NCBI RefSeq assembly: GCF_009674665.1
Contig: NZ_WKJD01000016.1
Coordinates: 1 to 64,000, forward strand
Source of the DNA: Agromyces kandeliae
GTDB taxonomy: Bacteria; Actinomycetota; Actinomycetes; Actinomycetales; Microbacteriaceae
Direction: 5' to 3'
DNA length: 64,000 nt
The position numbers and the translations under genes are program-made. Under the pieces are notes generated by a model. The model was given only the letters and a program-made list of their open reading frames with translations. It searched no databases and was not told the origin of the DNA. Positions 27,701-36,243 of this stretch are shown here, in pieces (position 1 is the first letter of the stretch; each line of letters starts with the position of its first letter).

Positions 27701-28550
27701 GCTCCGCCTGCCGCGACGCGGCGGCGCGGGCGTTCGGGTTGCCGGCGATCGCGTCGATGACGGGGTGCTCGAGCCGCGCGGCATCCGCCCCCATCGCCGG
27801 GCCCACCTCGGCGAACGACGAGACCACGAGGCGCGGCGCGACGTGGAAGTACGGCAGGTGCGAGGTGAGCCCGCGAAGCCGGTCGATCACGGGCTGCGGC
27901 TTGAACATGCCGTTCGTGATCGCGAGCGCCACGAACGCGTCGGCGTCGAGCGTGATCTGGAAGCGGTCGTGCAACTCGCGGGCGAGCGCCGGGTTGAGGA
28001 AGGGCTGGCCCTTGAGCTTCAGCTCGAAGTCGCGCCCGTAGCGGCGGATCGCGAGCGGACGCAGCAGCACCGGGGCGAGGAAGTCCTCCCCGGCCGACTG
28101 CCAGGACGCCAGGCCGATCGCGAGGTGGACCGATTCGATGCCGCGGACGGAACGGAGCTCGACGCCCTTCTGCGTGATCTCGGCCGCCGCGAGCCGTGCG
28201 TTGCGCAGTGCGAGCTCGTCGCGGATCAGGCTCGACAGGAGGGTGGACTTGCCGGTGATGAACTGCGGCAGGCCGCCCGGGTGGGTCGTGGAGAGCTCGA
28301 TGCGCGTGCGCGGCGCGTCGTCGAAGTGGATGAGCGGCGACCGGCCGCCGAGGTCGCGGAGCTCGGCGTGCCAGCGACGCCAGCTCGGCTCGGCGATGTT
28401 GCCGGCGACCACCGAGGGGTCGCCGATCGTCACCGCGTGGGGCGTCGCGGGGTCGCGTCTCGGATCCCTCGACCCGGCACGCTCGGCGGCAGGGGTCTCG
28501 GTCCCGTCGTCGAGGAAGTCGTCCCCGTCGTTCCGATCGAGCCGTTGCAC
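24795..28550 (-). CDS. large degenerate SF1-type helicase with C-terminal REase-like domain, 1251 aa
   Basis: Residues about 60-290 form an N-terminal region that opens with SPLIHFDD and ITGKSTLL. An SF1 helicase-like core follows: a P-loop written PGTGGT at 327-332, in which the essential Walker A lysine is glycine (G331); motif II VDAG at 852-855, where the usual Glu of DE is Ala; motif III GDPVTQ at about 876-881; and a motif VI-like AMTRARR. The last ~90 residues resemble the Vsr/MTES_1575-type endonuclease fold but with unclear catalytic residues. The start GTG at 28550 has TATGGT six bases upstream; a longer frame to 28862 overlaps the cstR-type operators and rhodanese gene and is rejected. 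Confidence 0.82.
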   Translation of the reverse strand: MQRLDRNDGDDFLDDGTETPAAERAGSRDPRRDPATPHAVTIGDPSVVAGNIAEPSWRRWHAELRDLGGRSPLIHFDDAPRTRIELSTTHPGGLPQFITGKSTLLSSLIRDELALRNARLAAAEITQKGVELRSVRGIESVHLAIGLASWQSAGEDFLAPVLLRPLAIRRYGRDFELKLKGQPFLNPALARELHDRFQITLDADAFVALAITNGMFKPQPVIDRLRGLTSHLPYFHVAPRLVVSSFAEVGPAMGADAARLEHPVIDAIAGNPNARAAASRQAEPPRIVPQDERPPSTDRLLLDADAEQEQVIARIEQGDSIVVKTLPGTGGTQTIVNAIGALLANERRVLVVGARRASLDGIAHRLGQVGLGGLAVSTDRLRRDLIQSITRNEKAEQPRIADIDDALVRLRRVLLDYRNALTRNDGELGVSVLDALTALAGLASMPVPPDTTARLDRDSLVALADGRDSVAADLVRAATLGEFRYGPGDSPWYGADFATSEEATAAHELAKRLSTTDVPRLLDRGRALIAQTRLRQFESVAELGVFLRLLHDVRDTLDKFLPSVYDRPLGELIAATAPRRETGMSGANRRRLKRLALEYVRPGVHVGDLNGSLRGIQQQRTLWHRYSEAGAVPSVPVGLDDVHVAYHTVAADLQELDAPLGLAGTPKRLAARPLRDLEATLVGLAAESEVLLNLQERTALLQKLRGLGLDPLLVDLAKRHVPEQQVASELELAWWQSVFETMLAGDPALLGANTSVLDRLESDFRLVDDAHASAAGPLLAWRLAEAWRVALVDQPDEAERLRRMLRGDRVRPDRLHRESPHLFRLLAPVWLASPYEVPEIDDAIRFDTVLLVDAGATTIAENLGAIRRASQVVAFGDPVTQTPTRFEVAIPADPDERPPAEHGVDALHADSALARLADLLPTLTLTRSYRAGGEDLAELVNRRFYGGRIVSMPWAGSFLGHGSLGLHYVRGNGLPDAVTGTVESLDAEVAKVVELVMEHAVKRPRESLMVITASARHAARVHQAVLAAFAKRSDLSDFILRDRAEPFTVLTLEQAVAQSRDRVVFSIGYGRTPHGRLLSNFGALGEPGGERLLAVAMTRARRSMDIVSAFRPEDIDADRQRHGVVALASVLSHTEEQKDAMPDRGPGDPMLVDLATRLERRGIRVSVGHRDTLSLAASYAGKAVVVETDQALVGQSLRESLRLRPDVLRRLGWHYLRVHSFELFGDPESVAERVASVLGRGAPAVEEAESA

Positions 28551-28556
28551 ATCGAC

Positions 28557-28562
28557 ACCATA
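28557..28562 (-). promoter_or_regulatory. -10 that decides the start of the helicase-like gene
   Basis: TATGGT lies exactly six bases before GTG at 28550, indicating a leaderless transcript. This removes 104 spurious upstream codons that run through the CstR-type operator region. Confidence 0.55.
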
Positions 28563-28613
28563 CGGCGGCGTGGCCGGATCCCCCGGAGCATCGCCGCACT
28601 CCGTGGGATTTCG

Positions 28614-28645
28614 ATACCCGGCGGGTATTGATACCATGGGGGTAT
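28614..28645 (+). promoter_or_regulatory. cstR: two CsoR/CstR-type operators
   Basis: Two inverted repeats, ATACCCGGCGGGTAT (28614-28628, perfect 6-base arms) and ATACCATGGGGGTAT (28631-28645, one mismatch), lie 17 bases apart upstream of the rhodanese-cstR operon. The ATACCC...GGGTAT pattern is the known box of CsoR-family regulators. A tandem pair fits cooperative tetramer binding. Presumably repression is lifted by persulfide. Confidence 0.82.
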
Positions 28646-28682
28646 GCTTTCCCCTGGCACCCGATCGCACGAGGAGCAGCAC

Positions 28683-28991
28683 ATGAAGTCGATCTCCCCC
28701 ACCGACGCCCACGCCGTGGCCGACGCGTGGATCCTCGACGTCCGCGAGGACCACGAACTCGAGCAGGCGCGCATCGACGACGCCCACCACATCCCACTCG
28801 GCATGCTCGTCGAACGACTCGACGAAGTGCCGCGCGACCGGACCGTGTACGTGATGTGCCACGGCGGCGGCCGGAGCGCGCAGGCGGCCGAGTACCTCTC
28901 GGCACAGGGCGTCGACGCCGTGAACATCTCGGGCGGCATCACGGAGTGGTACCGCGCCGGGCTCCCCCTCACCATCGGAGGTGCCGCATGA
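28683..28991 (+). CDS. rhodanese-domain sulfurtransferase, 102 aa
   Basis: Single rhodanese domain. The catalytic cysteine is C59 in VMCHGGGRS, with the preceding LDVRE block. Such proteins move sulfane sulfur between persulfides and acceptors. A GAGGAGC Shine-Dalgarno precedes ATG at 28683. Its stop overlaps the cstR start as ATGA, so the sulfurtransferase and sensor are made together. The paired operators just upstream suggest induction by reactive sulfur. Confidence 0.92.
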   Translation: MKSISPTDAHAVADAWILDVREDHELEQARIDDAHHIPLGMLVERLDEVPRDRTVYVMCHGGGRSAQAAEYLSAQGVDAVNISGGITEWYRAGLPLTIGGAA

Positions 28992-29284
28992 CCACCCACA
29001 TCGCCACGGAGTCCGCCTCCGACGCCCAGCGTCGCATCGCGAACCGCCTGAAGCGCGCCCGCGGTCAGCTCAACGCCGTGATCGAGGCCGTCGAGTCGGG
29101 CTCCGACTGCCGCACGGTCGTCACCCAGCTCGCCGCCGTGTCCAGCGCGCTCGACCGCGCGGGCTTCGCCGTGATCTCGACCGCGATGCGCGATTGCGCC
29201 GCCGACCCCGACGGCAAGGTCGACGGCTCGGGCGAGCGTCTCGACTTCGACGAGCTCGAGAAGCTGTTCCTCTCGCTCTCCTGA
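28988..29284 (+). CDS. cstR: CstR-type persulfide-sensing repressor (CsoR family), 98 aa
   Basis: All-helical CsoR-family tetramer. Two cysteines, C41 and C70, have the family spacing of 29 residues. The histidine that completes the copper site in CsoR (expected at residue 66) is alanine, which is the hallmark of the CstR persulfide-sensing branch. It overlaps the rhodanese gene by four bases and is preceded by two CsoR-type operators, so it likely autoregulates. Copper sensing is unlikely with this residue pattern. Confidence 0.88.
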   Translation: MTTHIATESASDAQRRIANRLKRARGQLNAVIEAVESGSDCRTVVTQLAAVSSALDRAGFAVISTAMRDCAADPDGKVDGSGERLDFDELEKLFLSLS

Positions 29285-29360
29285 CGAGCGCCCCGCCGAC
29301 GCGCCCGGGCACGACCGCCACCGTCGGCGGGCGTGGCGCGCTCCGGTCGACGGCGGATGC

Positions 29361-29405
29361 CACGACGGCCGCCGCCCGATTCGGATCGGGTCGGCGGCCG
29401 TCGTG
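29361..29405. terminator. bidirectional terminator between cstR and ald
   Basis: Hairpin with left arm CACGACGGCCGCCGCCCGA (29361-29379) and right arm 29386-29405, complementary apart from one bulged T. It is placed between the ends of two convergent genes. Confidence 0.8.
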
Positions 29406-29438
29406 TGCTCACGGAGCGCCTGGTCGGGCACCCCGGCG

Positions 29439-30539
29439 TCAGACGAGGGAGGACAGCTCCAGGCCGTGGGCCTTCGCGACCCCCTCGTTGGTCAACTTGC
29501 CGGACGTGGCGTTCAGGCCCTTGGCCAGGGCGGGGTCGGCTGCGAGGGCGGCCTCCCAGCCGAGGTCCGCGATCTTCAGCGCGTACGGCAGCGTGGCGTT
29601 CGTGAGTGCCGGCGTCGAGGTCGCGGGCACCGCGCCGGGCATGTTCGCGACGCAGTAGTAGATCGCGTCGTGCACCCGGTACGTCGGGTCGGCGTGCGTG
29701 GTCGCGCGCGACCCCTCGAAGCATCCGCCCTGGTCGATCGCGATGTCGACGAGCACCGCGCCGCGCTTCATGGTGGCGACCATCTCGTCGGTGACGACCT
29801 TCGGCGCGGCCGCGCCGGGAACGAGCACCGCGCCGATCACGAGGTCCGCGTCGCGCACCTGGCGGGCGGTCTCGTAGGGCGAGGACGCGAGCGTCTTGAT
29901 CCGGTGCTCGTAGCGCGCGTCGAGCTCGCGCAGCTTCGGCAGCGAGATGTCCATCACCGTCACGTCGGCGCCCATGCCCATCGCGGTCGCAGCCGCCTGC
30001 TCGCCGGCGACGCCGCCGCCGATCACGACCACCTTCGCGGGAGCGGTGCCGGGGACGCCGCCGAGCAGCACGCCGCGGCCGCCCTTCGACGCGTGCAGCG
30101 ACGCCGCGCCGACCTGCGGCGCGAGCCGGCCGGCGACCTCGCTCATCGGGGTGAGCAGCGGCAGCGAACGGTCCGCGAGCTGGACGGTCTCGTAGGCGAT
30201 CGCGGTGACGCCCGAATCGAGGATGGCCCGGGTGAGGGGGAGGTCAGCCGCGAGGTGCAGGTAGGTGAACAGCGTGAGGTCCTCGCGCAGGAACCCGTAC
30301 TCCTGCTCGATGGGCTCCTTGACCTTCAGCACGAGCTCCGCGGCCCATGCCTCGTCGGCGGTCGCGACGATGTTCGCGCCGGCGGCGCGGTACTCGTCGT
30401 CGTGGTAGCCCGCGCCCTCGCCGGCACCGGCCTCGATGTCGACGCGATGCCCGCGCAGGGCGAGCGCGTTCGCTCCCGCGGGCGTCATCGCGACGCGGAA
30501 TTCGTTGTTCTTGATCTCTGCAGGCACGCCGACGTGCAT
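29439..30539 (-). CDS. ald: alanine dehydrogenase, 366 aa
   Basis: NAD-dependent enzyme interconverting alanine with pyruvate and ammonia. Recognisable are [20 protein letters not shown] at the start, LVLKVKEP (catalytic Lys), LFTYLHLA (catalytic His), the Rossmann block [14 protein letters not shown], and [11 protein letters not shown] near the end. It is the usual family length. It diverges from an Lrp/AsnC regulator, as in mycobacteria where AldR controls ald. No PLP is needed. Confidence 0.96.
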   Translation of the reverse strand: MHVGVPAEIKNNEFRVAMTPAGANALALRGHRVDIEAGAGEGAGYHDDEYRAAGANIVATADEAWAAELVLKVKEPIEQEYGFLREDLTLFTYLHLAADLPLTRAILDSGVTAIAYETVQLADRSLPLLTPMSEVAGRLAPQVGAASLHASKGGRGVLLGGVPGTAPAKVVVIGGGVAGEQAAATAMGMGADVTVMDISLPKLRELDARYEHRIKTLASSPYETARQVRDADLVIGAVLVPGAAAPKVVTDEMVATMKRGAVLVDIAIDQGGCFEGSRATTHADPTYRVHDAIYYCVANMPGAVPATSTPALTNATLPYALKIADLGWEAALAADPALAKGLNATSGKLTNEGVAKAHGLELSSLV

Positions 30540-30625
30540 GGGTACGCTCCGAATGCTGTGTGGATGTGTCCTTCCATGGTCGCCTCATGTTCGCTGTTTG
30601 TGAAGTGCCTCCGCATGATGTTCGG

Positions 30626-30661
30626 TAGACTCACGGCATCCGTCTCGAAAGTTCGTGGAGG
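30626..30661 (+). promoter_or_regulatory. promoter -10 and Shine-Dalgarno of the Lrp/AsnC gene
   Basis: TAGACT at 30626-30631 and GGAGG at 30657-30661 (nine bases before ATG 30671). The 131-base ald-regulator intergenic region must also hold the ald promoter and the regulator's binding sites, but I see no clear repeat. Confidence 0.5.
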
Positions 30662-30670
30662 AGTGCCGCC

Positions 30671-31174
30671 ATGTCCGATCTGCCGAAGTTCAGCGAACCC
30701 ACCCGGGTCGTGCTCGACGACATCGACCGGCAGATCATCGCGCTGCTGCACGAGAACGCGCGCATCCCGAACGTCGACCTCGCCCGCGAGGTCGGCGTCT
30801 CCCCGTCGACGTGCCTCGCCCGCGTGCGCTCGCTGCGCGAGCGCGGCGTGATCACGCGCTACACGGCGGAGATCAACCCCGCCGCACTCGGCTTCACCCT
30901 CCAGGCGCTCGTCTCGGTCCGCATCCGCCCGGGCGCCCGCCACCTGATGGAGCAGATCTCCGCCGAACTGCGGCGGGAGCCCGAGGTGGCGCAGCTCTTC
31001 TTCCTCGGCGGCAGCGAGGACTTCCTCATCCACGTCCGCGTGCGGGACAGCGAGCACGTGCGCCAGTTCGTCCTGAAGAACCTGTCGGCGAATCCCGCGG
31101 TGGCGCTCACCGAGACCAACCTCGTCTTCGAGCACCACACGGCCGAATCGGCCGGGCTGCGCGCCGTGCTCTGA
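30671..31174 (+). CDS. Lrp/AsnC-family regulator, probable AldR, 167 aa
   Basis: N-terminal helix-turn-helix (about 17-75) with LDDIDRQIIALLHENARIPN and VGVSPSTCLARVRSLRERGVI, then an AsnC/RAM ligand domain with VRIRPGARHLMEQI and the GSEDFLIHV loop. It diverges from ald, the standard arrangement for AldR, which activates ald in response to alanine. The AldR assignment is from context. Confidence 0.9.
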   Translation: MSDLPKFSEPTRVVLDDIDRQIIALLHENARIPNVDLAREVGVSPSTCLARVRSLRERGVITRYTAEINPAALGFTLQALVSVRIRPGARHLMEQISAELRREPEVAQLFFLGGSEDFLIHVRVRDSEHVRQFVLKNLSANPAVALTETNLVFEHHTAESAGLRAVL

Positions 31175-31189
31175 CGTCGCCGCCCCGGC

Positions 31190-32257
31190 TCAGCGCGACA
31201 TCGGCAGGATCTCGTCCAGGTCGAGCCCGGCCGGCGCCTCGAGTTGCTCGTACGTGCAGCTCTCGGGAGTGCGATCGGGGCGCCAGCGCCGGAACTGCGC
31301 CGTGTGCCGGAACCGATCGCCCTCCATGTGGTCGTACGCGACCTCGACGACGAGTTCGGGACGCAGCGGCACGAACGACAGGTCCTTGCCCGCACTCCAG
31401 CGGCTGACCGCGCCGGGCATACGGCCGGTGCGGTGCGCCTCCTGGTCGGCCCACTCCCCCCATGGATGCCGCGACAGGTCCTCCTCGACGTACGGTGCCA
31501 GTGTCTCGACGAGCTCGCGTCGCTTCGCCATCGGGAACGACGCGGCAACGCCCACGTGGTGCAGGCGCCCGTCGTCGCCGTGGAGCCCGAGCAGCAGGGA
31601 CCCGACGATCCCGCCCGTCTTGTGCCAGCGGTAGCCGGCGATCACGCAGTCGGCCGTCCGCTCGTGCTTGACCTTGAACATCGTCCGCTTGTCGGGCTGG
31701 TAGGTGCCGTCGAGCGGCTTCGCGACGACGCCGTCGAGACCGGCTCCCTCGAACCTGGCGAACCAGTCGTCGGCCTCGGCGGGATCGGCGGTCGCCGGCG
31801 TCACGAAGACCGGGTCGGATGCCGCCGCGAGCGCCCCGACCAGCAGCGCGCGCCGCTCGGCGAACGGGCGGCCCGTCAGGTCGTCGTCGCCGAGCGCGAG
31901 CAGGTCGAATGCGACGAACGAGACCGGGGTCTGCTCGGCGAGGAGCTTCACCCGGCTCGCGGCAGGGTGGATCCGCTGCTGCAGCGCGTCGAAGTCGAGC
32001 CGGCCGTCGCGGACGAGCACGATCTCGCCGTCGACGACGCACCGCTCGGGGAGATGCTGCTTCAGCGCCACGACGAGCTCCGGGAAGTATCGCGTCATCG
32101 GGCGCTCGTTGCGGCTGCCGAGTTCGACCTCGTCGCCGTCGCGGAACACGATCGTGCGGAAGCCGTCCCACTTCGGCTCGACGTGCCCGACGTCGGGAAT
32201 GCCCTTCACCGACTTCGCGAGCATCGGCTTGACGGGCGGCATCACCGGCAGGTCCAT
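31190..32257 (-). CDS. ATP-dependent DNA ligase (LigC-like), 355 aa
   Basis: Nucleotidyltransferase plus OB-fold ligase. The adenylated lysine is K29 in motif I, PKWDGFR. Later motifs include VDGEIV, FVAFDLLAL, LDGVVAKPLDG and KVKHERTADC. The size (355) fits the mycobacterial LigC group, which works in Ku-independent or back-up end joining; no Ku or polymerase domain is nearby. The start is the ATG at 32257; CATGAT six bases upstream could be a leaderless -10. A longer frame to 32461 lacks homology. Confidence 0.92.
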   Translation of the reverse strand: MDLPVMPPVKPMLAKSVKGIPDVGHVEPKWDGFRTIVFRDGDEVELGSRNERPMTRYFPELVVALKQHLPERCVVDGEIVLVRDGRLDFDALQQRIHPAASRVKLLAEQTPVSFVAFDLLALGDDDLTGRPFAERRALLVGALAAASDPVFVTPATADPAEADDWFARFEGAGLDGVVAKPLDGTYQPDKRTMFKVKHERTADCVIAGYRWHKTGGIVGSLLLGLHGDDGRLHHVGVAASFPMAKRRELVETLAPYVEEDLSRHPWGEWADQEAHRTGRMPGAVSRWSAGKDLSFVPLRPELVVEVAYDHMEGDRFRHTAQFRRWRPDRTPESCTYEQLEAPAGLDLDEILPMSR

Positions 32258-32424
32258 CCGCCCATCATGCTCCCCTCCTCCGACAGGCGCACCCGGCATC
32301 CGTCGGCGGGTAGCACCACCTCCGCGGGCGATCAAGGGCCTGCCGCAGCGCGAGCGCGCGACGTAACCTCCATGACGGGGAACGCGTTCGGGGCGCACCG
32401 ACCACCGGAGGGGTGAGGGTGACC

Positions 32425-32601
32425 ATGTCCGAATCGGATGGACACGGACCAAAGGCCGCACGATCGGAGGAGGACCGCGTCATGGATGCCGCGGTCGACG
32501 AGGTCCAGCGGCGCGCACGCGCACAGGAGGACGCCGACGCCGACGAGCGCATCGCCGTCCGGGACGACGACGGGCGGATCACCGAGGAGCGGGCGCAATG
32601 A
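32425..32601 (+). CDS. small charged protein, 58 aa, unrecognised
   Basis: Hydrophilic, highly charged helix-rich peptide (MSESDGHG...VMDAAVDEVQRRAR). ATG at 32425 follows a purine-rich GGAGGGGTGAGGG. Its TGA overlaps the next ATG (ATGA), so the two small genes are coupled. GC3 is high. Function is unknown. Confidence 0.68.
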   Translation: MSESDGHGPKAARSEEDRVMDAAVDEVQRRARAQEDADADERIAVRDDDGRITEERAQ

Positions 32602-32867
32602 GCGCCGTGATCGAGCGACCCGACCACGGCACCGACCACGAGCCCCGCCTGCTCCCGTCGATCGGGATGTGGTGGCCGATGCTCGAGGCGCCGCTGCAGC
32701 TCGAGATCCTCGAGCACCCCACCGCACCGCTCCGTCCGGCGATCGTGCGGCGGATCCTCGACCTCTGCGAACTCGACGAGCGGCCCGTGCCCCGATCGGG
32801 CGTGCGGCTCGGTGCGAACGAGCGCGCGTACCTCGCAGGATGGACGCACGCCGCCGGCTGGACCTGA
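32598..32867 (+). CDS. small protein, 89 aa, unrecognised
   Basis: Coupled to the previous gene by ATGA. It contains a Trp-rich stretch (IGMWWPMLEAP) and an R-P-A-I-V-R-R-I-L-D-L-C-E-L helix, and ends AGWTHAAGWT. No membrane helix and no recognised domain. The compact two-gene unit lies between the DNA ligase and the small-fold cluster. Confidence 0.7.
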   Translation: MSAVIERPDHGTDHEPRLLPSIGMWWPMLEAPLQLEILEHPTAPLRPAIVRRILDLCELDERPVPRSGVRLGANERAYLAGWTHAAGWT

Positions 32868-32949
32868 CCGCGCAGGCCGGATGAGACCACGTCAGGCGCA
32901 CGAGCGCAAGCCGTTGAGTCGAGCCTGCCCGACCGGTAGACCTGCAGGT

Positions 32950-33306
32950 ATGGACCGGATCCACTACGCGGGCGGCGAGCTGCTCACCGGAAGCGCGATC
33001 GCCGATGCGATCGTCGACTACGCGGCCGCGCTCGCGTCGCGCCGGTCCGCGGCATCGATCGACATCCCGATCCGCGGCGACGACGGCTCGGCCGCACGCG
33101 CGCACCTGCTGATCGGGCCCGCCAGCCAGCTCCTCACCGAACCGGTCGAGACGGACCTCGAGGAACTCGTCGACGAGGAGCTCGTCTCACGCCTCAGGGC
33201 GGCGACGACGGCGCTCTCCGCCATCCGCCCCATGGTCGAGGCGCCGGAACCCGGGTACGGCGCAGGTGACGACACCGATGAGCTGGAGTGGCCGCCGATC
33301 CGTTGA
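32950..33306 (+). CDS. small orphan protein, 118 aa, possible member of the local small-fold group
   Basis: Starts M-D-R-I-H-Y-A-G-G, followed by an Ala-rich helix, a strand SIDIPI and a HLLIGP motif near residue 52-57, then a helical acidic tail. The order strand-helix-strand-LLxGP is shared with the convergent gene at 33326-33637. TAGACC at 32937-32942 is seven bases before ATG, a weak leaderless promoter. No function known. Confidence 0.72.
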   Translation: MDRIHYAGGELLTGSAIADAIVDYAAALASRRSAASIDIPIRGDDGSAARAHLLIGPASQLLTEPVETDLEELVDEELVSRLRAATTALSAIRPMVEAPEPGYGAGDDTDELEWPPIR

Positions 33307-33325
33307 GGTCGTGCGGGACCGACGG

Positions 33326-33637
33326 TCAGTCGCCCAGGTCGACCTTGTCGACGCCGCCCGCTCCCGCCTCCGTGGCGGGCTCGGCCCGGCGCTCCTCGGC
33401 CTCCGCATCGGCGTCGCCGGGCAGCGGGTCGTCCGCGGGAATGGGCACGATGCTGACGGGGATGCCGGGGCCGACCAGCAACTGGGCGGGCTGCGGCCGG
33501 CCCTCCCCGTAGTTCACCGTGATCCAGTCGGCGCGCCCTCGCTCGTGCGCGCGCTCGATCGCCTCCTTGATCGCCTCGACGTCGGCTTCGCCGACCGAGT
33601 ACTGCGCACCGTCGTACATGATGTTCACGCGCTTCAC
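33326..33637 (-). CDS. small orphan protein with LLVGPGIPV motif, 103 aa
   Basis: Opens M-K-R-V-N-I-M-Y-D-G, then a helix (EADVEAIKEAIERAHERG), strand WITVNYG and LLVGPGIPVSIVP at about residues 52-64; the remaining ~35 residues are acidic and disordered. GTG at 33637 overlaps the TGA of the upstream DUF7882-like gene (GTGA) and has GGAGGG eight bases upstream. It is convergent with, and distantly similar to, the gene at 32950. Confidence 0.8.
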   Translation of the reverse strand: MKRVNIMYDGAQYSVGEADVEAIKEAIERAHERGRADWITVNYGEGRPQPAQLLVGPGIPVSIVPIPADDPLPGDADAEAEERRAEPATEAGAGGVDKVDLGD

Positions 33638-33969
33638 GACTCGTGCCCTCCGTTCGGATCCACCGAGTTCCTCGCCTCGGGCTCGGGGACGAGGACCAGG
33701 CCACCCGGCGAGTTCGCCGTGGACATGAGCGCGTCGACCCATGCGCGATTGATCGACGGCTGACGGCCGCCGGAGTACTTGAACACGAGCGGGATCCGCG
33801 GGTGCATCCAGAGCGTGCTGCGACCATTGCCGATCGCGGGGTCGTCGCGCCAACTGAAGTAGAACGACTCGCCTCGGCGGAGCTTCGCGCCGATCACGAG
33901 CTGCAGGTGCGCGAGCACCCGATCGTCGAAGTCAACACCGAGGGTCGAGTCGTACGTCAGCTTCCCCAC
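33634..33969 (-). CDS. DUF7882-like small protein, 111 aa
   Basis: Belongs to a small protein family common in Microbacteriaceae that begins M-G-K-L-x-Y and carries the block KLRRGESFYFSWRDD, followed by STLWMHPRIPLVF, an I-N-R-A-W-V-D-A-L-M helix and a terminal LVLVPEP strand. GTG at 33969 is preferred over GTG at 33975 because GGAGG is five bases upstream of it. Family name is from memory. Function unknown; it is coupled to the next small gene by GTGA. Confidence 0.84.
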   Translation of the reverse strand: MGKLTYDSTLGVDFDDRVLAHLQLVIGAKLRRGESFYFSWRDDPAIGNGRSTLWMHPRIPLVFKYSGGRQPSINRAWVDALMSTANSPGGLVLVPEPEARNSVDPNGGHES

Positions 33970-34079
33970 ATCCACCTCCGGCGCTGCACAGCCTGACGCA
34001 CAGCGTAGCCCGCGGCGGGGTCGGGGAACAGGGGTTGCCAAGGCGCGATCCGAGCACCCTCCGTCGGGAGCTGCGGGCG

Positions 34080-35762
<1,683 letters not shown>

Positions 35763-35849
35763 CCGCCTCACGCTACCCGCACCGATCGGGCGCGTGAACC
35801 CGTGCGACGCCGGGCTACGGGAACGGAGCGGACACGGCGACTGCGACGG

Positions 35850-35921
35850 TGCCCCTGGAGGGACTCGAACCCCCAACCCTCTCCTTAGGACGGAGCTGCT
35901 CTTCCATTGAGCTACAGAGGC
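35850..35921 (-). tRNA. tRNA-Arg (anticodon CCT)
   Basis: Acceptor GCCTCTG/CAGGGGC, D-arm, anticodon loop GTCCTAA with CCT at 34-36, and T-arm GGGGGTTCGAGTCCC. The CCA end is not encoded. It reads AGG, a rare arginine codon in this GC-rich genome. Confidence 0.94.
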
Positions 35922-36003
35922 TGACCGGAAGAGTCTAGCGGGCGTACGAGACCGGCTCGGCCCGTGGGCCGGCCCGCTCGAACCGGTGCGGCCGGCGACG
36001 GGC

Positions 36004-36114
36004 TCAGTTGTAGCCGAGCACCACGATCGCCGACGTCGACGGGGCGAGCTCGTCGACGAACCCGTTCTCGTCGAACCGGTTGTCGTCTGAGGGCTGCGTC
36101 ATCGCGGTCACCAT
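36004..36114 (-). CDS. 36-residue peptide gene, unrecognised
   Basis: ATG at 36114 to TGA at 36004. The 37 codons have G or C in the third position in all but two, the TCA serine codon and the TGA stop, a coding signature too strong for chance at this length. The peptide is acidic in the middle ([14 protein letters not shown]) and ends in a hydrophobic [10 protein letters not shown] second in-frame ATG (codon 5) gives 32 residues. AGAGAAG precedes the ATG and TAGCCT (36143-36148, minus) offers a -10. The leader-plus-tail shape recalls ribosomally made peptides, but no modifying enzyme is nearby. Confidence 0.62.
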   Translation of the reverse strand: MVTAMTQPSDDNRFDENGFVDELAPSTSAIVVLGYN

Positions 36115-36142
36115 GCTTCGCTTCTCTGGGGAGGGAAGCCTC

Positions 36143-36171
36143 AGGCTATCGGCCGGGCGAGGACGTGGTCA
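36143..36171 (-). promoter_or_regulatory. candidate promoter of the 36-residue peptide gene
   Basis: TAGCCT (36143-36148, minus) with a TGACCA-like -35 about 17 bases upstream. It gives a leader of roughly 25 bases containing AGAGAAG. Confidence 0.42.
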
Positions 36172-36243
36172 TTGTCCGGAACGTCCAACTTCTCGCGATC
36201 GTTTCGCCATGATGTCGCCCAACGCGTGGACGACGTCGCCCGC

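Noticed and set aside
26103-28631. 842-aa open frame on the plus strand
   Set aside because: Antisense shadow of the helicase-like gene; no start signals or motifs.
28551-28862. 104-codon upstream extension of the helicase-like gene
   Set aside because: It crosses the CsoR/CstR operators and the rhodanese gene, and the -10 at 28557-28562 places the start at 28550.
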